NCBI GenBank assembly: GCA_025024175.1
Contig: QCXZ01000041.1
Location: 21,137,786-21,201,785, forward strand
Reading direction: 5' to 3'
Origin: Rhyzopertha dominica
Lineage: Eukaryota > Arthropoda > Insecta > Coleoptera > Bostrichidae
Length of the DNA: 64,000 nucleotides
Part shown: positions 11,401-23,000 of the stretch, piece after piece
How positions within the stretch are numbered: position 1 is the stretch's first letter
Layout of the letters: the number at the start of each line of letters is the position of its first letter
The notes under the pieces: model-generated
What the model saw: the letters and a program-made list of their open reading frames with translations, nothing else
Database searches by the model: none
Told to the model about the DNA's origin: nothing
Program-made: the position numbers and the translations under genes

Positions 11401-12484
11401 CGTCTCCATCCCGGGACACTGCGTTTGTGTGGTCAATTTTTATATTAGAACTTCATAACGGTTTTTTTCGAAAACTGGTGCTTGAAAAATTTTGAAATTT
11501 TTAGGACGTAACAAGGGTGCTCCAAATATGTATACACATGGTATGATTTCTAAAAAATGTGAAAACACCCAATTGTGAAAATTTTAATGCGCCTTAAACA
11601 GTCTCCTGATTCTAAAAAAACGGTCGTTCAAATGTGAGAGCAGCTTCAAAATGATATTATCACTCGACCCCTCTTGCTTTTAAATTTTGTTAAGGAGTAG
11701 CTCTGAGGCTAGACTGATGTAGAATAACTAACAAAACCATGATCAATTTTAACCCCCTTTAAGTTGAAATTGACCTGTTTCAGCATTTTTTTCCAAACAA
11801 AATTGGAGATTTTAGGGGGTGCCAAATATTATTTACGTCGACCTATATGAACTGTAGGCTACACTGGATTAACTGGCACTTTTTGTTTCGTAATTTAATG
11901 GTTTTTTTGCGGACGCACCGAGACTCCGTCGTAGCTAATATATCCATATAGGCTGAGAATTTCACTATTGCTTTAGTATAAGTTGAATTTTATTAATCCA
12001 TTAATTTCCTAGCTACAAGCGCAAGTGTAACCTGAGGGAAAAAACAGTGTAACATGTAAGCTCGAGACCTCCATTGAAGGTCTTTCGGGTGACCATAGCA
12101 ACCAAGAGAATGAAGCGGAAAACTAATTACGTCGTAGACATAACGGAGAAAGTGCGTAAAATAGGCGCATAAAGTTTTATGACGTTGTGTTGCTCGCGGG
12201 TAAATTGGGCAACATATTTGCAAGAAAGGGCTCATTGTCCGCTTTAACCTTCTTTTGTTTTCGGTCGTATAAAAGTGTAGCAGATTGGGGCAGATGCTTT
12301 TTAAGTTTAAGTCGTTAAGTCAGCATCGACTTTTGTATCATTATTATCATTCTGTTGATAGTTTCCCCCTTAAAGGTCATGTTAGTTAACACTAATTTAT
12401 ATGTATAGAACCTTAATTCCCAACCCATTCCGACAATAATTCTCAAGTATCTTATTTTTTTGAAACAAACATGTACTTGTAACT
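11401..12484. other. No gene seen
   Basis: An 80-codon minus open frame at 11993-12235 has no recognisable motif. No inverted repeat or RNA gene was noticed. Confidence 0.4.
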
Positions 12485-12785
12485 ATGAAGGCTTTCACGA
12501 CCGGCAATATTATTATTATTGTTGCTTTCCGGGCATAATGGCCGTGGTTCAAAAGAAGACATTACATTCCTGTCATCCCGTCAGGTAGCAGAGCCAGTTC
12601 CAGTTGTCTATCGGCCAGCTGCGGACGAGCGCCTAGCTTTTCTTCTTCTGATGATGCCCAGCACAGTTTTGGGTAAAACGTTAAGAAGTTTATCTTGTCT
12701 TGAACCATGGCCATTATGTCCGGAAAGCAACAATAATAATGGTAAACATCTACTTCGTGATCACATCGTGAAAGTCAATAATGGA
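12485..12785. mobile_element. Foldback repeat with hammerhead-like core, probably a Penelope-like element end
   Basis: The left part (GGCTTTCACGACC ... TTGTTGCTTTCCGGGCATAA ... GTGGTTCAA) is repeated as reverse complement on the right (TTGAACCATGGCC ... CCGGAAAGCAACAATAA ... TCGTGAAAGTC), with a gap of about 22 nt in one arm. Between the arms at 12648-12680 lies CTGATGA, a GCCCA/TGGGT stem with a short loop, and AAAAC. This is the layout of the minimal hammerhead ribozymes known from Penelope-like elements, with the conserved GAAA changed. No protein is encoded. Confidence 0.6.
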
Positions 12786-13136
12786 TAGTCATAACATGGA
12801 TACAATGATTAATACCTACTGTAAAGAAAACCGACCGATCGCTGGTCCTTTCAAAAAAGTTTAATTAAAAATAAAAATAGACAAAGAAGTTAGATTAGAT
12901 TCTTAGTTAAAAAACAATATACAGAGGAAAGGGTAAAACATGCAATATTTAATTAATACTATTCATATAAAAATAAATAGTTTTGTATTTGTCTTAATGA
13001 GGGTATTTTTTAACCAAACATTACCAGCTCTAAAAAACTGAAGGATTTACAGAAATGACTTTCAAATTTATACGATGAACTACATATTATATCACTTTTT
13101 GGCGTGGACGCGTCCGATCTTTTGTTTTGAGGTATG

Positions 13137-13890
13137 TACAGGGTGTGCCATTTTCGTTGCAATTGTAGGGTATCTCGGTAACTATTAATGCTAGAGGGTT
13201 GCGGTTTCGACATTACTTTATTACTTTTTTGTTCTAAGTTCAGCTGTACCGTCGCCACTTTTGTATCGNCTTTTGTTTTAAAGCCATAGCCAACTCTTGG
13301 AAAATGTAACACTTCTCCAGCTCTCAATTTCTCGCTTGGGTAGGTAGATACAAAAAAACTGTAGACATTTTTTATAGATATTTTTATTGTGAATCCAGTG
13401 GGTACCCCATAATTTCTTAGGTCACATCCATTTTGACGAAAAACGTAAAATCTCACTAAATAATTACAAAAATTGGAATAATAACAAAATTAGTAAAGAT
13501 AAACCTAACAATATATACACTTAATCAGAAAAATAGTTATTTTCTACCATAGCAAAGCCAACTATGGTTTCCATTAAAAAAATCAAGTGTGTTATATCTA
13601 AAAATATGTGACCCTCTGAGTATGCCACTGAATTTAGAATAAAATTATCTACAGAAAATGTCTCTACAGTTTTTTTTGTCTATATAGCCAATCGAGAGAA
13701 CTGAAGAAATGTTACATTTTTCAAAAGTTGGCTATAGCTTTAGAACAAAAGACGATACAAAAATGGCGATGGTACAGCTCAGCTCACAACAAAAAAGTAA
13801 TATAGTAATGTCGAAGCCGCAACGCTCTCGCATTTATAGTTACCGAGATACCCGACAATTACAAAGAAAATGGGACACCCTGTACATTCC
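13137..13890. repeat. Large inverted repeat (two about 300-bp arms)
   Basis: The arms at about 13137-13435 and 13590-13890 are reverse complements at moderate identity. Each starts from ATGTACAGGGTGT at the outside and contains the same open reading segment (for example SYRDT-QLQRKW) in opposite orientation. The spacer is about 155 bp. It could be a foldback transposon or a head-to-head pair of one repeat. I do not recognise the encoded segment. Confidence 0.75.
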
Positions 13891-14739
13891 GTCAATTCCT
13901 GGCTAGAGACAATGCCATCTAGCTGTGTCAATAAGTACTATGGTCAGTAACATTTAACGATATAAGTTTACAAGTGGAGCCATGCCATACGCTTGCGCAG
14001 ATATTTACAAGCATATTTGAGAAGAGCATAAATAAGTTTGTCGAAAAATGCAAAATTCCAGATTGCACTAGAACAACTATTTACCAAAAAAATTTTAACA
14101 CCACCATAATAATAAGGTAAGAGATATTTTTCAGTCTTAAATCACGTTAAAAACTGTTTAAGGAGTACCATTGTGGAAGAACTACTGAACAGTATGTTCG
14201 TAATATATCTCCGAAACCGTTACCTTGAGAAACCATGTTTATTAAGAATTTGTTTTTTTTTATCCATGCTATTACCTCTATAAATATTTTACTCTTTTTC
14301 TACACCCGATGTAATACAGTAAACTGAACGAAATAGATTCAGATAAGAATTGATGAATTTATCAAAGAGAATTAAGACGCCAATTTATGTAGAAAAACAT
14401 TTATTTTTTTATTTAGTCAGATTATCAAATCATCAAATTGTGTCTTCATAAATTGAAAGAGAATAAAATCTCCATGGGATTGCATAAAAAGAATATTGAT
14501 ATACGGTTCTATTAAAAAAAAAAACAAGTTAGGTATTCATAATATAATTTTTCAAAATTTAATAATTATTGGGCTTAAATTTAATTTCAAAAAGTCCTGT
14601 TCCAATATATTCTGATAGAATTTCATGGCCTAATAAACAGAAAAATACATCATTTTTAAGCATGCTGCAAACATTAAGTTAAAAAAAAAACATTGAGTAA
14701 GACCTACATAAACCTAAGTCACTGTAGGCAACATGTATG
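13891..14739. other. AT-rich, no gene seen
   Basis: Mostly A/T runs with no open frame above 60 codons and no recognisable repeat ends. Confidence 0.4.
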
Positions 14740-14939
14740 TTTAAACGAGGATGTTTTTTTTCCGCTAAATTTCACAATGGATGCACCAGCTACAACTGCA
14801 GATGTCAATTGGAATTAAACTGTAGCCCCTGAACATTTCTTTTTTGATTCGCGCCAATATCTTTGTTATTAATGGAGATGCACATTTTAAAGTGTATCGG
14901 TTATTTATAAAAATTTAAGAACTATACAACAAAATTCTA

Positions 14940-15370
14940 ATAACAGCTTCACATCGCTTGCTCATACTTGAAACCAGCCGCCTAATCTGGTCTTGCTCAA
15001 TGTTGTTCCACATTTACATGATTATGTTTTCAATGTCGTCAGGAGAGGAAGGCAGTGGCTGATGATTCCAAAGTTGTCTACTCATATTATCCCAGAAATG
15101 TTCTATTCGATTGAGATCAGGACTACATGCAGTCCAGTCTACAGTCTCAATATCCACCTCATGTTAAGTACTCCTGCACTACAAGAGCAACATGGGGTCG
15201 TGCGTTGTCTTGCATTAGCAAAAGGTTGTTGCAGAGCAAATGGGACAACATGCTGAGATAAAATTTATCTAATGTAACGATCACTCGTCAAATTAGCTCT
15301 ACCTAAAGAGACAAGTTCTGTCGAGCAAATACCTCCCCAAACCATTACAGAACCGCCATTAAATGGGGCA
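14940..15370 (-). pseudogene. Tc1-like transposase, C-terminal half
   Basis: Minus-strand reading gives GGSVMVWGGI at about 15355-15326, LVSLGRANLTSDRYI, a DNARQ-like segment where Tc1 has its second Asp (15220-15200), and a degenerate Pro-Asp-Leu-Asn-x-Ile-Glu region near 15110. Stops and frameshifts are present. Confidence 0.75.
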
Positions 15371-15502
15371 ATTGGGTATTATCACTTTTTTGAAAATTAC
15401 GTAAAATGAATCTTGAAGTGTATATATATCGTACTCCAGGTTAAAAAAAAACAAAAAATATTTGTAGATAGCGAATTTCAGGTCTGAAATTCGAATCTTA
15501 GG

Positions 15503-16373
15503 AGTGACCGCCAAAACGCTTCTATCCAAGGTTATTCAACTCGTGACGTCAAGTGTCATGTAAACATTACCGAGAAGCGTGCTGTTTAATGGTGTAGTAT
15601 CATTCTTGTATTGGAAAAGCTTTTGTATGGTGTTTATTGAAAGGCCAGTGTAAGAGGTCGCACCAAAAAGTAATTTGTGTAGTTTTAGATGCATCTATTA
15701 TGTATGGAAAACAAAACAAGTGTTGTTTTGTACATGGTTATAAAAGTACTTTAGTCAGTACATCTAACAAAATTTTTGTAACCGTTCCTCGAGATTATCA
15801 ACGTATGAAAAAGTTGTTTAAGGCCCCTAGACGTGATATACCGAAATCGCAAAGTTTGTTTTTTCTGTTGTGAAGATCATCTTAATTCTTACTGTAAGTT
15901 TTATTATTCTTTTTGGGATTATAGGTGTTTACCATTCAGTTTCCATTTTGTTATAGCTTGAAGATGATATGAAAAATTATATGCGTTTTAAGTTGATAGA
16001 GGGAAATGTTATAATAAAGAACGACGTTTTTCCCCATATATTCGACTGCCAGACCGGAAACGAGCCGCAAGAGTCCCGAAAATAAATGTCAAGTTTAGGG
16101 TACATTTTTGATTCTTATATTTTTATGTTTACGAATAGTATGTTTCCAACAACCCACTGTGATCAAATTATCAATGCTACATTAATTTGATAAAAAGTAT
16201 TTCACTTTTTCTTGGCGTATTTTAATTCGCTTGACACAAAATGTACGCAAACAACAAACTGATAAATTGACGGGCTGAGGTTGACGCGTGACGCGCTGAC
16301 CCCAGATGTAAACAAGCGGCCATTTACAAGACACCTGACGTCACGGCCAATATGTTCGGGTTTTGGCGGTCCC
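15503..16373 (+). mobile_element. THAP-domain DNA transposon relic nested in the Tc1 element
   Basis: Inverted ends: GTGACCGCCAAAAC at 15503 and GTTTTGGCGGTCCC at about 16360-16373, with a second shared block (CGTGACGTCA-GTGTC) on each side. TTTAA lies just right of the end and CTTAG just left, compatible with a decayed TTAA target as in Kolobok-type elements; the inverted similarity may extend further out. A THAP domain is encoded inside (15637-15890). Confidence 0.6.
15637..15890 (+). pseudogene. THAP zinc-finger domain relic of a transposase
   Basis: The frame contains CCFVHGYKS, KIFVTVPRDYQRMKKLFKAP and RRDIPKSQS. After a one-base frame change at about 15858 it reads FCCEDHL. Cys-x-V-x-G ... 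P(R/K)D ... K-S ... CCEDHF is the order of a THAP finger. The second position of the C-x(2-4)-C motif reads Tyr here where Cys is expected. THAP fingers are DNA-binding modules of P-type and Kolobok-type transposases. No catalytic domain is visible. Confidence 0.65.
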
Positions 16374-16548
16374 TTTAAATATTCACATTTTTAATATTAA
16401 AAATACACCTTCCGATCCATTTTTTTTCGAATTTATAAGCTGTCACAGCTGTTTCGTGGATTAGATGCTACCTATTAATATGCAATTTAATAAAATATAA
16501 ATGCATGGAAAATAGCCAATTTGACGAGCGTTGCATTGTGCATAACGT

Positions 16549-17215
16549 TCATTTAGCCGTCGGAGAACTCTTATAAGTAAACGCGGCGGTCGCAGTTGTA
16601 TAGGCAAAACCTAGATTCGTCCGTGAATAAGACGCGTTCCAATCCTCAAGATTCCAATCCACATGTTGTCGAGCAAACTGCAGTCTCGCTTTACGATGGT
16701 TTGCAGGAATTCCGAAGCTGAAATTCTGCTGCTTAAGACGCCTTCTTACAGTAGCCACACTTGTTTGAACATTATGAGTAACGAATTGGTTAAGGCTTTC
16801 GCGGTCAGGTGATGAACTGTTGTCTTGATTCGAGTCTAAAGGCCGTCGTCGATTGGAATTGCTTCCTAACGTTTCGCTAGCACAATGGAAGGACCTCTGA
16901 AGAAGCTTGCCACTCGTGCTAGCGAAGCAATTCCAACCGACGACGGCCTTTACACCCGACTCAGGACAACAGTTCATTATAAGTAACATTAAGTTTCTTG
17001 CCGTTACAAACCATTGTCTCAGACCACGCAATAAAATGAAACGGTCATGGTTCTCTGTTGTTCCTCGAGATCTTCCTTGTCCATGGCGTCGGTTGTGATT
17101 GTTAGTTTCTTCAAAACGTTGAATAACCCAGGATACCTACTATTGTATGGTGAGCTTCTGAGCTATAGCACTATAGCTTAATCCTTCGTCGGCCAACATT
17201 CGCACATTCATCTCT
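16549..17215 (-). pseudogene. Tc1-like transposase, N-terminal half
   Basis: In minus-strand order: a helix-turn-helix with RMLADEGLSYSAIAQKL (about 17195), a GRSRGTTENHDRFIL segment typical of the basic linker before the second HTH, VQTSVATVRRRLKQQNFSFG (about 16770-16710), and HRKARLQFARQHVDWN with a decayed FTDES region. It spans several frames and joins the 14940-15370 piece to form one broken transposase gene. Confidence 0.75.
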
Positions 17216-17541
17216 CAAATTTCTTATTTGTCGCTCAATATCAAATACTAACGTAAAAATGTTAAAAGAAAGTTACAGTACACGAATTTGATGCAACACC
17301 TCGTTTTGACGCGTTAAACGTTTATTTTCCCGTAGTACACTATTTTTAAAATTGGTATGCGTCTTGTTAACTGATATGCTTCAGAACTATGTATCTCCAT
17401 TAATAACAAAGATATTGACGTGGATGAAAAAGATAATGTCCAGAAAAGATGCGGCTGCAGTTTAATTCCAATTGACATCTGCAATTATTATCTCACGGGG
17501 AATTGTAAACTTTGCAGGAAAAAAACATCCTCGTTTAAACT

Positions 17542-18169
17542 CCTTATAGTTACTGAAGACTGAATTTTGATAATTTGAATTAAGATTTCGAAAACAGCAT
17601 CATTGTTAGAAATAAAGCTGCAGTTGAAGCCAAAAATTATCAAAATGGATTAGCCGTTCACGAGAAAATCCATTTCAAAGTTGTAGTCAATTCTTATAGT
17701 GGTGCGTTAATTTTGACAGCAGCTTATATTCATGGCATACATATTTTTGATAATGTGATGGATTATTTATCACTTTCTTCCATAACAAAAATAATATTGA
17801 AATATGTGTAAGTATGTATTATCTGTGTTTTAATGTCAACATGTCAACAAACAAAATACGACATACAAATACGGACATGGAGATAGTAATAAATTGTTAT
17901 AAACATGATTGTAAATCAGAGAAATGGGATATATTTTTCAATATAAGTTATAGTTATCTTGATATTACATTATGATTCCAAGATAATAATAGTACAAAAA
18001 ATAATACCTACAGTTATTTTTTGGAGGATAAATAAATCACTATTGCATAGCTATTTACTTAAATTTAGTTACGAATATTAGTTATTTGACAGTGTATGCT
18101 GTTAAGTTTTTGTGGAGCAACTTCCACTGTGCTATATATCTTTCTCGCGTGAAAGGTTACGTAATAACT
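17542..18169. other. No gene seen
   Basis: AT-rich spacer between two mobile elements with no supported feature. Confidence 0.4.
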
Positions 18170-19814
18170 GTATGTACCAGTGACGGCTCATCAGGGTAGG
18201 CAACGTAGGCACCGCCTACCTTGCAATTTTAATCAACAATGCCATAAAAAATAATAATTAGCTAGAAATTTCTATTTTTTTAATGCAATTTGTTTTTATA
18301 CCAGTGTTTACTTAATAATTTCATCTAACATTTACCCATACCGCTCAAAAATTAAGAAACGCGCTATTACGACGAACGTTTAAATCATTGAGATCATTAG
18401 AGGGATACATCTCATTCATAAATACGGTTGGAACTGACGCCAAGACCAATAATGGTGAGGGGAGCGCGGGTACGAGGGGGAGATACAGTTTTCCTCCAAG
18501 TACATTGGCGTACTGTTATAAAAGGGTCGACAGTGAGATAATTTAACTTCCAACTAAAAACAAAAGCGGAGCGTACATCAGTAATATTTCGAACAATATT
18601 TCAGTTAAAGCAAAGAAACATCTTTTTGTATAACAAACACTAATTTAATTTCGTTATAAGCAGGAAAAAGTTTTGGCCGAATGAAAGCATCAACAGAGTT
18701 CTAGCATTAGTAATCATTAATCAACACTTAACGAGAAAATATTTGACATTCTTCACATAGAAATATAAGGAAAAAAATTCAGAAACTGAGAAAATGAAAT
18801 TTATTGCCAAATAAAAAGAAATACCTACATAAAATCAAAATCCGCATCAGGCATCACTGAAATACTTACTCCGAACACATTGGCTCTCTTCTTCTACCTA
18901 CCAATATTTATTTTTAAAACGTCTACCACTAATAGTAATCATTTTCCATATGTATTAATCCTGCACTATCAACTTCATTACATTTTATAAAAGTATCCTC
19001 TATAAAGTAACTAATTTCGCTAAATTTATCAAACGACGCCTATGACAACAAATATAAACATAACCTAAACAATGCTTACCGGTGAAATGATACGGTTTTC
19101 TCCTTAAAGCCTACGTTTTCGCATACTTGACACATCCGCACCATTGCTTGATTAATTTTTTATACGCCTTGTCCTTACACAGCTCGCAATGAGCTCTTTT
19201 TAACCAAAAATTTACACCGCACTACTCAACNATAAAGAACATTCTAAACACCAGTAGTACAGTGGACCATCTAATGCGCGTGAAGACGATGCATTGAGTC
19301 TGGTCAACTGTACGTTTCTGTTTTCCTCCAATTCCACCTTAGATGTGACTATTATGTTGGCTTCACTTGAAAATGTAAACAACCGACTCCAGACACCTCG
19401 ACGGTTTAAATTGGGGACACAGCTTTACCGCCTGAAATTCATTTGTATTTGCGTTCACGTCCTTCAGAATCTGCACCGTTAACGACGCAGTTAACGGTTA
19501 ACCTAGTAAAATCTTGGCGCATATAGAATATAGATGCGTCTCATCAGGCGGAATGATCGGTCGGCTACGACAAACTTTGTATGGACTCGGGTTGTTCGCA
19601 TGGCGCATTTCATTCACTTCAACTAAAGTCCCTAGATAGATAAAGTACCGCAATCGTCCCATTTTAGTGCAAAATAGCGACGGGAAATTTAAGTATTTAT
19701 AAAGGAGATTAAAGGATTAGAGAACTGGCAGATATCACGCTCTGATGCAGTGTTGTTTGACTTTTCCCTAGGTAATTGGCATCGCGATTTATGCATCAGA
19801 ACTTGATATCTGAC

Positions 19815-20052
19815 TGTACGGTGATTTGTTTGATAGTTTAAATAAATAATAACACTGTGTATAACGCAAAAATGGACTGTATTTTCTTGTTCTATTACAT
19901 TTCTTTCGCACACATGCGAACTCTACAGTAGCTGAACAAGAAGTGATGAAATATTACATTTACATGGCGGAAGCCCGGAAACGCACACATAGAGGGCGCT
20001 GCCGTCTGCGTACGCAAATCCTGTTCGAATTCAAATTTAAAAAGTTCAAACA
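19815..20052 (-). repeat. BEL/Pao 3' LTR
   Basis: 238 bp, essentially identical to 25609-25846. It follows the integrase end (stop at 20082) in the element's orientation. Confidence 0.95.
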
Positions 20053-20081
20053 TGCCGGCCACCTTGAAAGAGCAATGGCTT

Positions 20082-23000
20082 TCAATATTTTTCACAAAAC
20101 AGTTCGGTCAATTGGGTTACTGCCCGTTTTACTGTTCCACTCGAAGTTTTCACAGACACCACTCGCACAATTCCATCCTTTCCTGGATGTGTTTCCACGA
20201 TTCGTCCTCTTCGCCAAGTCATGGGTGGTGTGTAATCCCGGAGTAGAACCAACTGGCCCACACGTAGTTGATGTGAAGAGTCTTGATACCATTTGGTGCG
20301 TCGTTGTAGAGTTTGCAGGTAGTCCTGCGACCATTTCCTCCAAAACTGCTGACGTAGTTGTTCCATTAAACGAAAGCGTTTTAAATAATTCATCGGTGCA
20401 TTTAGAACATCCTGTTCTGGTATAGCAAGTAGATTGTCACCTATCAGGAAGTGGGCTGGAGTAAGGAAGTTGTAGTCATTGGGATCGGAAGATAAAGAAA
20501 TTGATGGTCTGGAGTTCAATATGGCTTCTATTTGTGTAAACAATGTATGTAATTCTTCAAATGTGAATGAAACATTGTTTGTTATGCAATAAAGATGTCT
20601 TTTTACTGACTTGACTGCAGCTTCCCAAATTCCTCCAAAGTGAGGAGACTTAGCAGGATTGAATTTCTAAACTATTCCTTGATGGCTAAGATAATTAGAT
20701 ACAGATTCGATGTGCTCTTTATCTGAATTTAACGCATAAAGTTTTTTAATTTCGTTGTTAGCCCCTATAAAGTTTGTGCCGTTGTCTGAAAATATTGTAT
20801 TGCATAAACCTCTGCGGGCTACAAATCTTTTCAGACAAGCTAAAAATGCTTCTGTACTTAAACTACTAACTACCTCTAAATGGACAGCTTTGGTGGAGAA
20901 ACAGATGAAAACACATAAATATGCCTTATCAGTTCGTTTTCCTCTACCCCTTTCACGAATTGTGAACGGACCTGCAAAGTCAGTTCCACATATACTGAAT
21001 GGGCTTCAGGTAGATCACTCATTAGTGGCTGTAAACGAGTGTGTGTCATGCGTCTGCATATTATGCAATTGCGAATTTCTCGTTTGACAGTTACAAGTCC
21101 AGAAATAATCCAGTATTTTTGACGTAAAGAATTTAATATGAATTGAGCGCCTGAGTGAAAGTATAATTTGTGGTAGTAGTTTATTAATAATGTTGTAAAA
21201 CGATGCTTCGCTGGAAGTATTATAGGGTGTTTTTGGTCATACTTGAGATGAGAATGAGTAAGTCTTCCACCCACACGAATGATTCTGTTGTCATCTAGAA
21301 AAGGTTTGAGTGGTAGTAATTTACTTTTTGATGACAATGTACCTGCCTTTAGGCTGTTGGTATCTTCAAGATATTCTGAGCACTGAGTTACCCTTATTAA
21401 ATATTGCAATGATTGATTTAATTCACGGGTATTTAGTGGTCCCACGTCTCAAGATTTTTTAGCTTTACGGCAGTTATTAAGAAATCGTAAGCAGAATGCT
21501 ACAGTTCTCTGAATTTTAATCAAACTTGAACAATCATTTAAGATTTTTAGCAATAAATTTGTAGATGTTTCTGTTGTTATCAAACTAACATTGGTTTTCA
21601 ATTCTGGAATATCAGTGTGATTTAATGGAGGACAAGACATTGGCCAAGAATGTTCACTGTTTACAAGAAATTCTGGGCCATGCCACCACAATGTGGACTC
21701 AAATAGCCTCTGAGGACTAGCTCCTCTTGAAATTATGTCCGCAGGATTATGTTGACTTCGGATATGATGCCACTGAGATGGTTTGGTGAGTCTAACAATG
21801 TCCGAAACTCGATTGCCAACAAAAGTTTTTAGCTGATTTGGGGGTTTATTCAACCAGGACAATACAATTGTGGAATCTGTCCAGAAAAAAGTTTCTGATA
21901 TATCCAAATTTAATATTGAAATTATTTTGTTAATTAATTTGGCGAGCAGATGAGCTGCACAAAGCTCTAGCCTGGGTAGCGTTACAACCTTTATTGGTGC
22001 AACTCTGCTTTTTGAACACAATAACTGAGTGTGGACGTTTCCTGTAGAATCTACGCATCTTAAATAAATGCATGCTCCGTAACATGTTTCACTGGCATCT
22101 GCAAAGCCATGTAGCTGTATATTTTCAGGATGTGCGCATAGTACATGTCTTGGTATAGNAAATTTGTCTAGGTAAGGCAGATTGTCACAAAAATTAACCC
22201 AGTCNGAATATAAACTCATTGGAACTGATTCGTCCCAATCCAATTTGAGAGACCACAGTTTTTGTAAAATCAATTTTACTTGAACCATAACGGGTCCAAT
22301 TATTCCCAATGGGTCAAACAACTTACTTACAGAAGATAAGATTGTACGCTTGGTGACATTATGAGTAACAGCATCTAATTTGATACAGTAATGAAAACTG
22401 TCAGATTTTGGATTCCAAATTAAACCAAGAGTCTTAACTGTTTCGTTGTCATTAAATTTAACATTCTCATTAACACTTGAAACATTGTGTAGGATGCTCG
22501 GATCATTTGATGACCACTTTCTTAAGGGAAATCCATAATTAGACATTAATTTGTTAAGCTCATCAATGAGTTTAGAAGCATGCTCTTTAGTGTCAGTACC
22601 GCTTATTAGATCATCTACATAGAAATCATTCTTGATTACGGTGCAAGCTTCTGGAAAATTTTGCGAATTGTCTTCAGCTATTTGGACAAAACATCTGGTT
22701 GCTAAATAAGGTGCTGAAGCAGTGCCATAGGTGACTGTGTTTAGTTGGTAACATTTGATAGGTTCATATCTGTCATTACGCCAAAGAATGTTTTGATAAA
22801 TCCTATTGTCAGGGTGGACTAAAACTTGTCTATACATTTTTTCACAATCGGCAGTAAATACAAATAGATGAGTGCGAAAACGCAATAATATGCAGAATAA
22901 GTCAGATTGCACTGTTGGACCGACTTCTAACATATCATTTAACGAAACTCCGGTGGAACTCTTACAAGAACCATCAAAGACTATTCTGATTTTAGAAGTT

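Larger units (their letters stand above)
14740..17541 (-). mobile_element. Tc1-like transposon with long inverted ends, interrupted by a THAP-type element
   Basis: The ends share TTTAAACGAGGATG and about 150 bp of inverted similarity, including ATGTCAATTGGAATTAAACT and AATATCTTTGTTATTAATGG. Transposase pieces lie on the minus strand: the N-terminal half at about 17215-16549 and the C-terminal half at about 15370-14940. They are separated by unrelated sequence that contains a second transposon (15503-16373). Outer TA duplications were not clear. Confidence 0.8.

Noticed and set aside
11993..12235. 80-codon minus open frame
   Set aside because: No recognisable domain and no conservation clue.
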